From Crambe crambe (lineage: Eukaryota > Porifera > Demospongiae > Poecilosclerida > Crambeidae), in NCBI GenBank assembly GCA_963924555.1, contig OZ004586.1, positions 2,686,501 through 2,750,500 of the forward strand: DNA of 64,000 nt, in the 5' to 3' direction. Positions 34,591-47,900 of this stretch are shown here, one piece after another. The notes below the pieces were generated by a model that worked only from the letters and a program-made list of their open reading frames with translations, was not told the origin of the DNA and searched no databases. The position numbers were made by a program, and so were the translations under genes. How positions within the stretch are numbered: position 1 is the stretch's first letter; each line of letters begins with the position of its first letter.

Positions 34591-37365
34591 ATGAGAATGT
34601 CTCCATTTGTAATATTATTGATATTGTGCCTCTGCCCTTACAAAGGTATGATAATTATGAGATGAGGTAGTTATTTAGCATGCTTAGCATTAATAGCTTA
34701 GTTAGTACGCAGCTGTTACTTGACTGGCAATTAGACAGACCCTGGGAGCAGTCATTGTTAGGAGTCCAACTGCTGTTTGAGTTAGCTAGTTACACTATAG
34801 CTAGTAAGTTAGTTCTAACTGTTGCAATGCATGGCTAGTAACCTGCAAGACATACATAGTTTAGCTACTGAGACTGTTATTAACTACTTTTCTTGTTTCT
34901 TATAAAAGGTACTTCACAGCTAATATTGACTGCTATGCCTAACTTGACTAACTCGAGAATATGTCCTGGACTGGTTCAGTTCACTTGTGCCAGTGATCGA
35001 GCACCTCTAGGACTATCATGGGTAATAAATGGCAGTGTTCAAGAGTCATACATATACCTATCAAGTGATACCTTCCCGAAGTCATTGAACATTAACTTTC
35101 CGAGTCCACTCACTGGAGTAGAATTACAGATCATCAGTGCTCACATTAATAGTGATAGGCAAACTGTTAATATACGTTCTACATTGACGGGCAATGCAAC
35201 AGTTCTCAGAGGCTTGGCCATTGAATGTGTGGCCCTGACTACACGCAGTGGAAAATTAACTGTCAATGTCAGAGGTATGTGCAAAAATAGAGATCTATTT
35301 ATTGGGCTAGAACTAGGGGCTAGGGACTAGGGCGAGGTGGATAAAAGATAATCATGTATAGTTACAAAAATCATTGAATCCTGCTTGATAATAATAATAT
35401 CAAATAGATCCACCTCCTCACCCTTCTATTTCTGATGAAAACTGTTTCATTCATGGAAGGTCAGAGGTCTACCTCCAATGGTCTTCATCTTTTACCTCTC
35501 AATATGTTGTGGAGAGTTATCGTGTACGAGTGAGTCCTGTTCCTTCCTCCTGTTCTGGTGAACAGGTATTGAGTCACAATGAGGATTACAGCTGCTCTGG
35601 ATTGGTTCTGGGGACACGCTACTCCTTCACTGTCAGTGCCATCAACTGTGGGAACCAAGAAGGAACAAGAGACACCTTGACTATCCAACCACAAGGTGAT
35701 TACGTATATAGCTAGATGTCTTTCTTCAATGCTGTTGATTTATTTTGCAGTTCCACAATCTCCTGTGATCCAGGCAGTAAGACCTGTGTACCAAAACAGT
35801 ATGCTGCAAACACTTTATATAGAGTGGAATCAACAGGTAAGTTTATACATAACTATGTTAAACTTCTCTACATAGATACTAGCTTAAAAATTCTGACATT
35901 TCGGCCAAGTGCTCAGGCCTTCCTATGTAACTACTCCATAGTAGCTAAAGTGAAACCTCCAAAATTAATAAAGAACACTCTAAAGGACAAACTCTAAAAG
36001 AGGATGCTTATAATCATTTTAATCTCTGCTTACATATATAAGGGACATCTCTCTGCTTGGTCTCAACTTATCTTTTTACAGAAAATAATACTTTTTTTTC
36101 TAGCCCACGTTGATCTCAACAAGCTGTTCGTTGGATATGTCTATTAACACCACTGTTGTTTTGGAAGATAGTAGTGGAAGAAGGATAGAAGAGAGGATGA
36201 TAAGATGCAGCAGGGTTAATTGCTCTACTTCCTTCACTCCCTCTTCTTCTAATCGTTCTGTGAGCTATCGTGTCCGCATCAGCAGCACTAATGTCTTTGG
36301 AGAATCTTCTTCTTCTGCAGTATCAGACATAATAAGCGAGTTCATTAATGCCACCATTCTTTTTAATTTCAGCTGTGCTTCATTTAAGTAAATTAATACG
36401 TTTTGTTATACAGGTGTTTCTGATCAATATATCATGCTTTCATGGACATTTGAGAACTGTGTGACCACAATTGTCTGCCTCCCTCTTCGAGTTATTGACG
36501 AAGAAGAGACTCAATGTGTGATGCAGTATGGTACAGATCCATCCTTTCAGGTTTTGAGTTCCACTATTATCGTCCCCCTCAATATCTCCACCCCACTTCC
36601 ACTCATGGAACCACTTACACCCTATTACTACGAACTCACCACTACAAACTCCTCATCAACTGTAAGAGGGAATTTTACCACTGAAAAATGTAGGTTTGAC
36701 ATTATTTTTAAAATTATTATATGGTTAGTGGTTTCACCAAACAATATACACTATAATTATAATGATCAGTAGCCAGCTACATTATAATTGTGACAGGTAG
36801 GCGTTCTTCTTTTTTTTTTTTTTTCCAGCTCCCATACATAGCTAAGTCATAATCATTAGCTAGCTAGTAGCCTTGGGACTGTATAGAGATAGCTAGTCTA
36901 GATAAAAAAAATTGTTTGAATGATGAATTCCTATCTGGATTACCACAAAAGTTATTGTTTTAGCACGCCCTTTTATGGTATAGAATAATCATGACTGTAT
37001 AATCTTGTACCTACACTGCATCACATGCAGTTGCTGAATGGTTGACTCGGAGCAATATCTTCCTATTGGGAGTAGGAATGTTTATACTAACATTGATTAT
37101 TGCACTAAATATCATCACAATGTGCCTGCTAAGAAGAATATTCCCAAAAGGTACTTACGTACGTATTCCAAGTCAGTACTTTTTATCAAGGTTGATTAAT
37201 GGATCAATATTCATTATTTTATGTATAACTGCAGTGACTCGGAGTATCTTTGGATTTTCAACTTTTTTACTGGTGGTGGCGGATGTTCTTATGTGTGTGT
37301 CTGTTGTGCTGTGGATAGTGCTGGGCATCGTGGCTGGACGACAAAAAAGTGCACACCATAGCTAA
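34591..37365 (+). CDS. R7: Ig plus FN3 receptor-like membrane protein
   Basis: Model of 545 residues, unrelated in sequence to the FN3 array around it. Exons: 34591-34645, 34909-35274, 35408-35695, 35751-35836, 36104-36335, 36414-36689, 37031-37365. Signal peptide 1-18; an Ig-like domain with the expected cysteines (FTCAS and AIECVA) and SWVIN tryptophan; about three FN3-like domains, one split over exons 4 and 5. Exon 5 seems to use a GC donor (AA|GCGAGT). Exon 7 has a TM run (IFLLGVGMFILTLIIALNII) then LLRR. If read to its stop TAA at 37363 it adds two more hydrophobic segments. It may instead end at 37150 (AAAAG|GTACTT, phase 1) and splice to 38072-38188 or to the R8 Ig exon at 38486, both of which keep frame. 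Start could also be ATG 34597. Confidence 0.65.
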
Positions 37366-38071
37366 GTACCACTATAACACTGTTACTATCCTTGGGACTG
37401 AAATTATAGATGGAGATATCCGACCATTATAAATCATGCAGGATAAGTTTAGGAAGCTGCTTCATGTTTAGTCCTAAGGATAGTAGCTAATCAAAGAGCT
37501 AATATGTAAGAAAGAGCAGGGACATTGCTAATAACTTTCTTGGCCAATTAGCTAGTACAGTCTGAAGGGAAATTATTAGGATGGGAAATCAATGACTGTG
37601 TTTGTATAAACTAGCTGTCAACTTTTATTGTTTTGGACTAATGACAGGATAATACTGTCACATATTTTGTACATAGCTATGTAATTGTGTGTGTGTGTGG
37701 GGGGGGGGGGGGGGAGGGGGAGGAGGGGGAGGGGGAGGAGGGGGAGGGGGATGTTTGATAGGAAAGATATGAAGTTGCAGGTTTCTGAGTCAACTCCTTG
37801 AATTGTGGGCAGTGGCAGTGTTCAACTTAATGACTAGAGCTATGATCTTATCATAGTTTAGTGTATTTTGGGACTTTCTACGTACATTCAGGACAGGTAT
37901 ATACTTCCCAGTGGCTACCCACATGGTGTACTTATAGCTCTACCTGTATGTACATATGTTCATTTACTCTTAAGCTGATCCTTTCCCAAATAATTATGCA
38001 TGCAAGTGTACTAATAATGCCACCAGTCTAAATAAGAAGATGATAACTTTAATTTCTCTATAATCCTCTAG
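37366..38071. other. spacer with poly-G tract
   Basis: Holds a GTGT run followed by G-rich sequence (about 37687-37750). No coding signal in the rest. Confidence 0.6.
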
Positions 38072-38262
38072 ATACCTGTGACCTCAAGTGGCAGTCGTCT
38101 AGAGATGGTCTAATTCTCTCAGCATTAATCTTTTCCACCATAAGTTTCGTAGTGTTGTTAATAAACACAACATTAGCAGAAAAGTTAGGTAGGTTTTAGA
38201 GATGACGGTTGAACACTTCGTGGGTGTGTGTCTCTATAGAGTACCACAATGAGATATCCTGA
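38072..38262 (+). CDS. Possible alternative 3' exons of R7
   Basis: 38072-38188 is a phase 1-1 candidate exon with good borders (CTCTAG| and |GTAGGT) encoding a hydrophobic run (LILSALIFSTISFVVLLI). A second piece 38240-38262 would add EYHNEIS and stop. Either could follow the donor at 37150. Not proven; may be noise. Confidence 0.3.
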
Positions 38263-38313
38263 AGCCTGAAGGAAACTTGATAAGGAAATTCATAGGATAC
38301 ATAAGGGCATAGC

Positions 38314-41300
38314 ATGTTTCCTTATTTCCTATTCAAAATAATTATGAAATGTGTTGTGGCCTTGTGTGCATGTAGTATTGCAGTAGTACGTAGGCCTAAA
38401 CCAAATAATATTGTAACTATACTGGAGCATACTTCAGGTAATGAAGAAGTTAAATTAATTGATAGCCATGAATTATTACCTACAGGACCAGAGATCGAAG
38501 ATTTTCCTATGGACAGAGTTTTAGTGGAAGGTGAAGGTGTGTCCTTCAAAGTGGCAGTGAGGGGAGACCCAGAACCGACACTCACATGGTACCATGAAGG
38601 AAAGGAATTGACATCTGATTACTCCCTCGAGATTCAACCTGACGGCACTCTAGTGATAGCCTCAGCTGAGCTCAGACACAATGGAGTATATAAGTTATCG
38701 GCAAGGAACAACAGTGGTATAGCTGAAAGAGAGCTCAGCCTTACTGTCCAACAGGAAGGTGAAGAGATAAATGCTCCCTCAAAGGAGAGTATAGAGGTTG
38801 ACTTCACAGCTGTACCAGTGGCTGATTTTGGGGGTTATGTGGCAAGGAATCATTCCCAGTCAGATGCAGGGTTCAGAAAACTGTACGAAGTAAGTTCAGA
38901 GTGATTATGTATAACACTGTTGTCAGTCTATTCTGACACATGAAATTGCACATGCACACTCTAACATCTTCAAGCTCAGATTTCAGGATCAGTTTTGATG
39001 AATATACACTGTCAATCTTAGAGTCTTGATAGTGGTGATGAGCATCCTAAAACTGTTGGACTCTGTGAAGAAAACAAGAAACTGAATCGATTTGCTAATA
39101 TCACTGTGTGTAAGTGGTTAATTACTCTATACAATATTATTATTGTAATCATTTTCACAATGCCATAATAATGTCTCATGTAGATGACCATAATTGTATA
39201 ACACTCAATGCCCTACCAGAATATGAAGATTGTCAGAGAGAATTCATCAATGCCTGCTATGTCGATGTACGTATGTAAAGAAGGTCTTACAGTGGAACTT
39301 CCGAATAATGGACACACTTGGGACCCCATAGTAGAGAGGTTGTCCTCTTTTGGAGGTTATAGAGTGTATAATTATACAAAGGTTTATTTAAACTCTGCTT
39401 ATTCTCAGCTAACATGATAAAAATTCAATAGAATTAGTTCTCATAAGCTAATTTTATGAGAACTAATTCTATTGAAGGTTTATTTTTATTTTATCATTAA
39501 TTTTTTTGAGGAATTTGTCCTCTTTCAGTGTGTCCTCCATTGGAGATTCCATTATAATCCATGCATAATATGTGATCCTAGCAATAATTATGTCTAATTA
39601 GTTTAAGTGATTGTTTTTGTTATTGATTTCATTGTAGGGGTATTCACAGCTGCGAAGATTCATAACAACTCAAGGTATGTATATATATAGCTACTCAAAA
39701 AATGCATGATGATAGTGGATTAAAGCAACATTTCTGGGAACCATGACAAACTACAGTAATAATTTAGTTCGATCCCACAAATAAACAGCCCCTTGCTCTG
39801 TGCATGATTTGTACTCATGCTTGACCCAAAATATAAGTACATATGAAATTCAAAATTATTATGACTAAATTCAACAAGGAACGATTGGAATGTATAAAGA
39901 TCACATACTTATAATATTATTTGTTTGGGATTTACAGATTATTGTACTGGCTTATTCATTTCTCTTCATGCATGCACATTATTAAAGTGGCATTTTATGA
40001 CCTCCTCTTTAAGATGACACAGAATAGTTACAAGATTCACTGGCTATACATAATTTCCATTGTGTTGATTGTATATGTAGGTCCTAAAGATTGCACTCTT
40101 GTTGATTTTTGGCGACTCGTTTGGCAGGAGAGACCTCTAACTATTGTCATGGTAACCAACATCAAGGAAGGTAACAAGGTCAAGTGCCAGCAGTACTGGC
40201 CAGACAGTGGAAGCAAATGCTTTGGCCACTTCAAGGTCACCCTGGTGGAATACCAGGTGTTTGCTGACTATGTCATCAGGACACTGCAAGTTATTGTGAG
40301 TGAGGCATATTATTTCAAATAACATGTTTCGATGATTCTCTTGACCTATGCAGTTAGAAGGCAGTTCTGCAAGTCGTCCTTGGAAACTGAAGCAGTTTCA
40401 CTTCACATCCTGGCCTGATCATGGAGTGCCTGAATATGCCACTTCAATGCTGCATTTTCATCGCAGGATCCTCTCACAGCACAGGAGTAGCAAAGGCCCA
40501 ATGATAGTCCATTGCAGGTGAGGACATATTATAATTGTTAGCTGCATATATAACTTGCTAGTAATTATCTCTGCTAATCACAACTGAAAAATGAAAAGTA
40601 ATTATTGCAATTGCTGATAAGTTACACGGTGCTTCATGCATGGATCCAACCACATATTGGCATGTATGTTTATGTGGTTTATACACACTGCAGCTTTTGT
40701 GTGTGATACAGTTTATAGTCTGTCTTAATTGTTTCTAGAAGCCCTACCTGGAGCCACCTAGCTATAGTCGTACATGGCTCCATTAGTCATTAGTCTCCAT
40801 GATATTATCATAATCATTATTTAAAATAGCACACACTGTTTTCTATACTATAGCAAAGAGTTAAACATAACCACAGATGATACTCAGCATTGCCTTCAAT
40901 GGTTAATGATTGACCAGTAATCTCAATAAATATTCAAGCACACAATATTCATACACAATACCAGGTATACATGGCTGTGTTGGTAAAGCCTCCCATCCCA
41001 ATTAAGGAATGCACATCATCATTAGCTAATATTTGATTAGTTTCTACAGTTATCTGTTTATACACATGCATGCAGTGCTGGTATTGGACGTACTGGTACT
41101 TTCATTTGCATTGACAATGTCCTGGAGCAGATCAAGAAGGAAAACAAAGTGGACATTGCAGGGACCATCAATAAGTTGAGGCATCAGCGCATGAAGATGG
41201 TCCAGACTCCAGTAAGTAGTTACCTCCCCATGATGGAGCTCCCAGTAAATCAGAAATCAGTCATTATGCCACAAGGCTATGAGATGAAATAATCCTATTA

Positions 41301-44186
41301 GAAGGTTTAAGTCAACACAGGGTAACATTATTATCTCACAAGAGCCAGTATTCATACTTTCCTTGGTATCTACTTGTGCATGTCTATGCAAGTGACATGG
41401 TCACATGGGACATTTGGTGGCCGTGGTTAATGGGCGTTCTTTCAGACCACACAATATGTATATCTCATGGATGCACCCAGTCATAATAGTTCTGACTCTA
41501 CTGTAGCTACTGCTGGTAGCTTACAAGGGCCACAGAAATTCATGTTATAGTTATACAGAATATTCAATGTTATAATTATACAAAACAGCAGCTGCTCCTG
41601 CAGTTTTGTAAACCATAACATAAAGCTCTCCCCCAAACCTTCCAACAACCATGCATAACCAGCAATAGACTATTATTGATCTGTGCATGTTCAATATTTC
41701 TTATGATCACACCTACATAGGAGCAGTATATTTTCATCCATGATGCAATCTTGGAGTCAGTGATGTGTGGGGACACTGAGATAAGCAGTAGTAACCTCAG
41801 GGCTGCTTTGAACAAGTTAAACAAACGGAGTGGGAGAGATCGAACAACAAACATGGCCACACAATTCAAGGTAATGCTCTATACAATTACAGAGGAAACT
41901 CCAAATAATGGACACTCTTGGGACCCAGCATTTCATCCATTGTAGCTAGCCTGAGAGGTTGTCCTCTTTTGGAGGTTATTATAAAGTGTATAGCTACATA
42001 CAAAGGTATTTTAAGTTGAAAGGTTTGCCCTCTTTCAGAGTGAAGGTTCCACTGTAATTACAAGATTCACATACAAAAAATTCAGAATTTTAATATATCA
42101 TTGTATCAGGTATTGGATCTCGTATCTCCTAAACAGAGTGATGCCATACGCACTGCTGCACTTCAGCACCCTGACAAAAATCGCTCCATGGAATTCCTGC
42201 CATGTGAGTATAAAAAGCAGTACGTAGCTACACTGGGACTCCACTTCAATTTGAATTCTTAAAATTGGATCCAACTTAAACACAATCCCAAAGAGAAGGT
42301 CAAATCTTATTGTATCATTATTTGCAGCTGATAAGTACCGTGTGATTTTGAGTGGAGAGTATCCTGACTATATACATGCTGTTGCTGGTAATGTAAGCTC
42401 ATAAGGTTAAGTAGAGTGAGCACTGTAAATTTCAGCTTAGACACGTACAATTATAATCATTATAGGCTTATAAGCAAAAGGAGGCTTATATCATAGCAGA
42501 GGGTCCAATGTCCTCCACCATCAGAAACATGTGGAAAGTTATCTGTGATAGGAAGTGTGGAGCAGTCATCATGTTGTCCAACCTTATTGAGAATGGAATG
42601 GTGTGTTTATACAATGTTTACATTACGCAACAGGCTCAATATATACAGTGAATTGCAAGTTGGTTGTCCAAAAGATGCAAAATTTAAAGGAGCTGTGTAA
42701 ACTTGAGGCTGTTCCTGAATAGATGTGTGGCTTTTCCTCGTTTTGATTGCAGTCAATTTGTGCTTTACATTTTGGACAACCAGCTTGCAATTCACTGTAC
42801 AGTGAATTGCAAGTTGGTTGTCCAAAAGATGCAAAATCTAAAGGAGCTGTGTAAACTTGAGGCTGTTCCTGAATAGATGTGTGGCTTTTCCTCAATAGGT
42901 GCAAGTTTTATTGCAGTCAATTCACTGTAACACAACAGGCTAAAATAATTCAACAGTTGATAGCAAAACAGTTCTTTTAATGATAATAAACAGTAATAAT
43001 GACCTTCCCATGCAAGGTTAATCTCTATAAGTTCAATGATTAAGGGAAGTGAGACTTACGGCACTGGCATAAGTATAAAGGATCAGGGGTTAGAGAACTG
43101 TTCCTTACCAAGATAGTTAGCTATAAGTAACACAATCCTTCCGCAACCAAGGTTGATAGTGATGGCAATGGCTTACAAGTGTATAGCTAGAACCTTTAAT
43201 TTCCATTAATTGATATGTATGATGATATTAATACAGGAGAGTAGTTGCCAGTACTGGCCAGTAGAGGGACAAGTGGCTCAATTTGGGGAATTCACAGTGG
43301 AATTGATTGGTCAAGAGGATTTGAGTGGGTTCACTATTAGAACACTTGAGATCCAACAGAGCAAGGTACATATAGGGTTGAATTACATACTGAATTAACA
43401 TACGAGATTATTCCATTACTATAGGCCAACAAGGCCCATCGTGTGACTCAGTTCCACATCACTTGCTGGAGACCAGATGGAGTGTGTTCCAACCTCAAGA
43501 GTGTGGTGGATGTTGTGGAGGAGCTCTCCAAAATACAAAGGAAGACAGGAAACAAACCTGTATTCATACACTGCAGGTATACTCACATAGCTAGCTATTG
43601 TATCACTTACCATGAATCCTTTCCTTGGCATTAATCGTATGTCAAATTGGTAAGGGATCATCGATGGTGTACAGTTATAGGATGCAGTTTATTCTTGTGA
43701 GCACCATTGGGTTATCACTAGAAGTAGTTTATTTTTGTGATGACCATTGGGTATAATATTGGGTTATAATGATAATAATGGAGTTTCATTATCACAACAG
43801 ACATTGGATAAACAAATAGATGCTTGCCCAAAATATAAGTTAGTAATGAACATTTCTTCTGCACTTTTTTTTTTTCTAGTGACACAGCGACCAGGAGTGG
43901 AATGTTCTGTGCCATAGCCACCATCATTGACCGATGCAAGACAGAGGGAGTGGTGGATGTCTTCCAAGTGGTAAAGGCTCTCCGCGTCCAGAAACCAGGG
44001 GCTGTGCCAACTCTGGTGAGTTGTATTGCAGGAAGACGTCTTGCTAACTCTTTATGGAGATAGCTACAATCATTCATTATGCAGGCAAATTACAAGACCT
44101 TATTTGATGCTACACTTAAATTCTTGGACTCATTTGATACTTACGCCAACTTTCAAAACATTAAGCTAATGCATTTAGCTGGGTAG
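38314..44186 (+). CDS. R8: Ig - PTP - PTP cytoplasmic region without FN3 ectodomain
   Basis: Clear exons: 38486-38889 (Ig), 39022-39109, 39184-39266, 39638-39674, 40081-40295, 40354-40517, 41076-41211, 41721-41870, 42110-42203, 42328-42392, 42466-42600, 43237-43365, 43425-43576, 43880-44015, 44085-44186. D1 has SWPDHGVP and [10 protein letters not shown] with QTPEQYIFIH, so catalysis is expected; a DHNR-to-DHNC change is present near 39195. D2 has [14 protein letters not shown]-to-AAG change extends the C-terminus by seven residues (KLMHLAG). No FN3 or usual TM exon precedes it. Two readings: an own start at 38314 giving a hydrophobic N-terminus ([18 protein letters not shown]) that could be a signal anchor, in frame through the 48-base former intron 38438-38485; or splicing from R7. 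The juxtamembrane exon survives in part (38380-38437). Confidence 0.75.
39288..39556. mobile_element. MITE, CAGTGGAACTTCC family, with internal hairpin
   Basis: ACAGTGGAACTTCCGAATAA begins the element and is followed by TTGTCCTCTTTTGGAGG. Inside, AATAGAATTAGTTCTCATA and its complement (39430-39474) form a perfect hairpin. The right end (GGAGATTCCATTATAA) is degenerate. Confidence 0.5.
41886..42056. mobile_element. MITE, CAGTGGAA family, in an R8 intron
   Basis: TACAGAGGAAACTCC at the left and GGTTCCACTGTAA at the right are inverted; TTGTCCTCTTTTGGAGG and CCCTCTTTCAGAG lie inside. It lengthens the intron that is only 55-56 bases in R6 and R10. Confidence 0.6.
42645..42935. mobile_element. One full and one partial copy of a 150-bp MITE
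   Basis: ACAGTGAATTGCAAGTTGGT...CC and GG...ACCAGCTTGCAATTCACTGT flank the first copy (42645-42799). A second copy starts at once and is shortened internally, ending CAATTCACTGT near 42929. ORFs on the minus strand here are repeat artefacts. AACAGGCT flanks both sides. Confidence 0.75.
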
Positions 44187-44949
44187 TTGGCTAGTTATAT
44201 ACATGACAACATAGCTGTTTAATTTATTTTTTGCAGTTCATGAAGCAGATTGCAAAGGTATGAAATTGATTTCATTAGAAGATTCTAAGGACCCATGTGA
44301 GGACACGTACGATGCTGTTATGTATTTATCAGGGGCGTTAGAGATGTTTAGGCTAGTTAAACTATAGCCTAACCACTTTTAGGGGACAATTATATCCAAA
44401 ACTTTCCCTCTAATTGTACCAGATTGAATCTAAGAGGCCCAAAATCTTCCTGGGGGGCATGCTCCCAGACCCCCCTAGATGGCGTGCTTTGCATACTGTG
44501 TGATCACAATAATAATATGGCCTCACCACTTCAATTTTGCTACTGAATAGATGTTATGGCAGAGTTATATCTAACTTCTCACCATTTATAGTAATTAGCT
44601 ATAAAGCATTAAGTTTAGCTATAGTTAGGACACTAAGCTAGCTACGTATATAGTAAAATAACAGTATGCATTTCAACGGTAAATGAAAACCACACAGCTA
44701 GGGACATAATGATCGGGCAACTCAGACAACGTGGTGCATCACGTGCACCGGTATATATAGAATTCCACAAATAACATAAGTAATGACATAATCACAATAA
44801 CGGTCCACAATGAGGTATATAGTTCAGTAATGGTAGTTCAGTTCCTTACACCTCTCACACCAGTGAAGAGTAGTTAGTCACAGTACTAATCCACACCAAG
44901 CATGATCATTTTATCCCTTGCACATGCGGGGTAATTACCACTGTCTTCA
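44187..44949. other. R8 3' flank
   Basis: 44290-44475 repeats the segment found after R6 and R10; the rest is AT-rich. No gene seen. Confidence 0.5.
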
Positions 44950-47900
44950 AAAAGATTTATTACACCAATAACAATAACTATTGCTTCATAATCACTGACT
45001 CCCACATCAGTGACCATGCATATCCTGGACCCAGCCTCCATTCAATCTCTGTATGGACGTATATAGAGTAGAATTGGAGGCGAGTTGCTAACTGGTGCAA
45101 GGCAGTTGTGTCAAGAAATTTCCAAGATGACCACCAGTGGTGCTTCTACTCCACGTACGTATCAGTAGATTTTTCTAACCTACAGGAATTCAGTGTCTAG
45201 TGTGATGTATGGAACTATGTGAACTGTAATTATTAATTAGTCATGACAATAATGTGGATGTGGTTTTTTGTAAGAAGTTGAATCGATTTGTTAACATCAC
45301 TGTGTGTAAGTGGTTAGCGCATACACCTACAAGCCTTATTATTTTCAAGATGCTATTTATCACATGTAGATAACAATAATCGTATAAAACTTAATGCCCT
45401 ACCAGAGCATGAAGATTATCAGAGGGAGTTCATCAATGCCTGCTATGTTGATGTAAAGAAGTCTCAATCCATGCATGATATGTGATCTTAGCAATGTAGC
45501 CACACACAGTATAGTTAGTTAATTGTTTTATTATAGGGGTATTCACAGCTGTAAAGATTCATAACAACTCAAGGTAATATACATGACTTGTTGAAGGATC
45601 AATATTTGTGATCTCCACTGCTTTAATTATGCAGGTCCTAAAGATTGCACACTTGTTGATTTTTGGAGACTAGTTTGGCAGGAGAGACCTCTAACCATTG
45701 TCATGGTAACCAACATCAAGGAAGGTAGCAAGGTCAAATGCCAGCAGTATTGGCCAGACAGTGGAAGCAAGAATTATGGTCCCTTCAAGGTCACCCTGAT
45801 GGAATACCAGGTGTTTGCTGACTATGTCATCAGGACACTGCAAGTTACTGTGAGGCATGCTATTATCTCATACATACAAATGAACATGGTCTTTCTATGT
45901 AGTTAGAAGGCAGTTCTGCAAGTCGTCCTTGGAAACTGAAGCAGTTTCACTTCACGTCCTGGCCTGACCATGGAGTGCCTGAATATGCCACTTCAATGTT
46001 GTCCTTTCATCGCAGGATCCTCTCACAGCATAAGAGCAGAAGAGGCCCCATGCTAGTACACTGCAGGTAAACATTCATGCATACGTACATGATATTTTGG
46101 GGGCCAGAGACTTGCTATGGGGAATTTTAATAAATATGAAAGCCAGCATCTAAAGAACTGCATGTTTTTGAGTTCTTTTAGAGCCATTAAGAAGGTTTTG
46201 ACAATAGTAAAACACATTCATCAATAAACAGTTACATTGTATATCTAAAGAGTTAGGTACTTAAGGTTGTTCATTTAGTAAATGGCATTGTGTTTGTGTC
46301 TTACTGTATAGAAAATAGTGTACATGAGAAAAAAACTTAGCTACGTTAGCTGATCTACATCATGTAGTGTTTGAGTGAACTGGTACATTCATCTGTATTG
46401 ACTATCATAACATTAAATATGCAGTGCTGGAGTGCTTGTACAGTACATTCATCTGCATTGACTATATTACGTACAGTGCTGGAGTGGGGAGAACTGGTAC
46501 ATTCATATGTATTGATATTGTTCTTGAACAAGTCAAGAAGGAAAACAAAGTGGACATTGCAGGGACCATCAATAAACTGAGGCATCAGCGCATGAAGATG
46601 GTCCAGACTCCAGTAAGGACGTATGGCTATACTGTCATCATTATATAGTTCCAGTAAAGATGCTGTTATTAGAAAATCCAATAAGGATGCTGTCATTAGT
46701 AGCTCTTAGAATTTGACAATCATGCAAATGTATAGAGTTTATAGGGGATTAAGAATTATAACCTCCCCTTCTTGCTCACACAGGAGCAGTTCATTTTCAT
46801 CCATGATGCGTCAGTGATGTGTGGGGACACTGAGATAAATGCCATTAATCTCAGATCCATACTGATGAAGATGAACAGGAAGAACAACTCAACTAAACTT
46901 GAGACACAATTCAAGGTTCAGAGAGAGTTCTTTACTATACAAGACCAAAACAATGTTGCCTCGTTTACAGGTGTTGGATCTTGTATCACCTAAACAGAGT
47001 GATGTCATATGCACTGCTGCACTCCAACACTCAGATAAGAATCGCCTCAAAGATTTCCTACTATGTAATTATTTAACACCTAAAGAGTTGTGGCTGTGAT
47101 ACAATATTATGTGATGCATAATTCTTCACATGTACATAGCTGATAAGCATCGTGTGATTTTGAGTGGAGAGTATCCTGACTACATACATGCAATGGAACC
47201 TTCAATAGCATGTGCTGGATAGTTAATATATTAGTGTGCTGTAACTTAGCATGCTTGGAAACTAGACTTTTGAAAGCATCTTTATAAAAGCCAACAATTG
47301 ATACAAAATTACAAAAATAATGAGATAAAACTAGCATCTGTTACATACTTCAGTATTATTATGAAGTTAATGAGCTTACATTGGCAGTAACAGCATGCAC
47401 TTCATGATCTTACACACTATTATGTGAATGCAGGCCTACAAGCAAAAGAAGGCTTATATCATAGCAGAGGGCCCAATGTCCTCCACCGTCAGAAACATGT
47501 GGAAAGTCATCTGTGATAGGAAGTGTGGGACAGTCATCATGTTATCCAACCTTATCGAGAATGGAATGGTACGTGCACATGTTTGTACGTAGTCATAGTG
47601 TGTATACCTACTACGTACTTATAATTCATAGTTAGTAACTAATAATTACGTAGCTATGACTACAGAATGTGAATTTTACTACATTAATGAAGTGCAGTGA
47701 TTGTCTACTGTGATGATGCTAAGTAGGGGAAATTTCTTTGCAATGTATGCATAAGAAATAGCATAAATACATGTAATAGCTATTGACATGGCCACTTAGC
47801 TAAACATATGTGATCAGCTATGACATCTGATAAACAATTTATAGGAGAGTAATTGTCAGTACTGGCCAGTGGAGGGGGAAATGTCTCAATTTGGGGAGTT

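Noticed and set aside
35716-35997. 93-codon ORF in R7
   Set aside because: Different frame from the FN3 reading; the exon 35751-35836 in the other frame links in phase to its neighbours.
42607-42904. Two minus-strand ORFs with similar sequence
   Set aside because: They lie wholly inside the two MITE copies and mirror each other because the element is duplicated.
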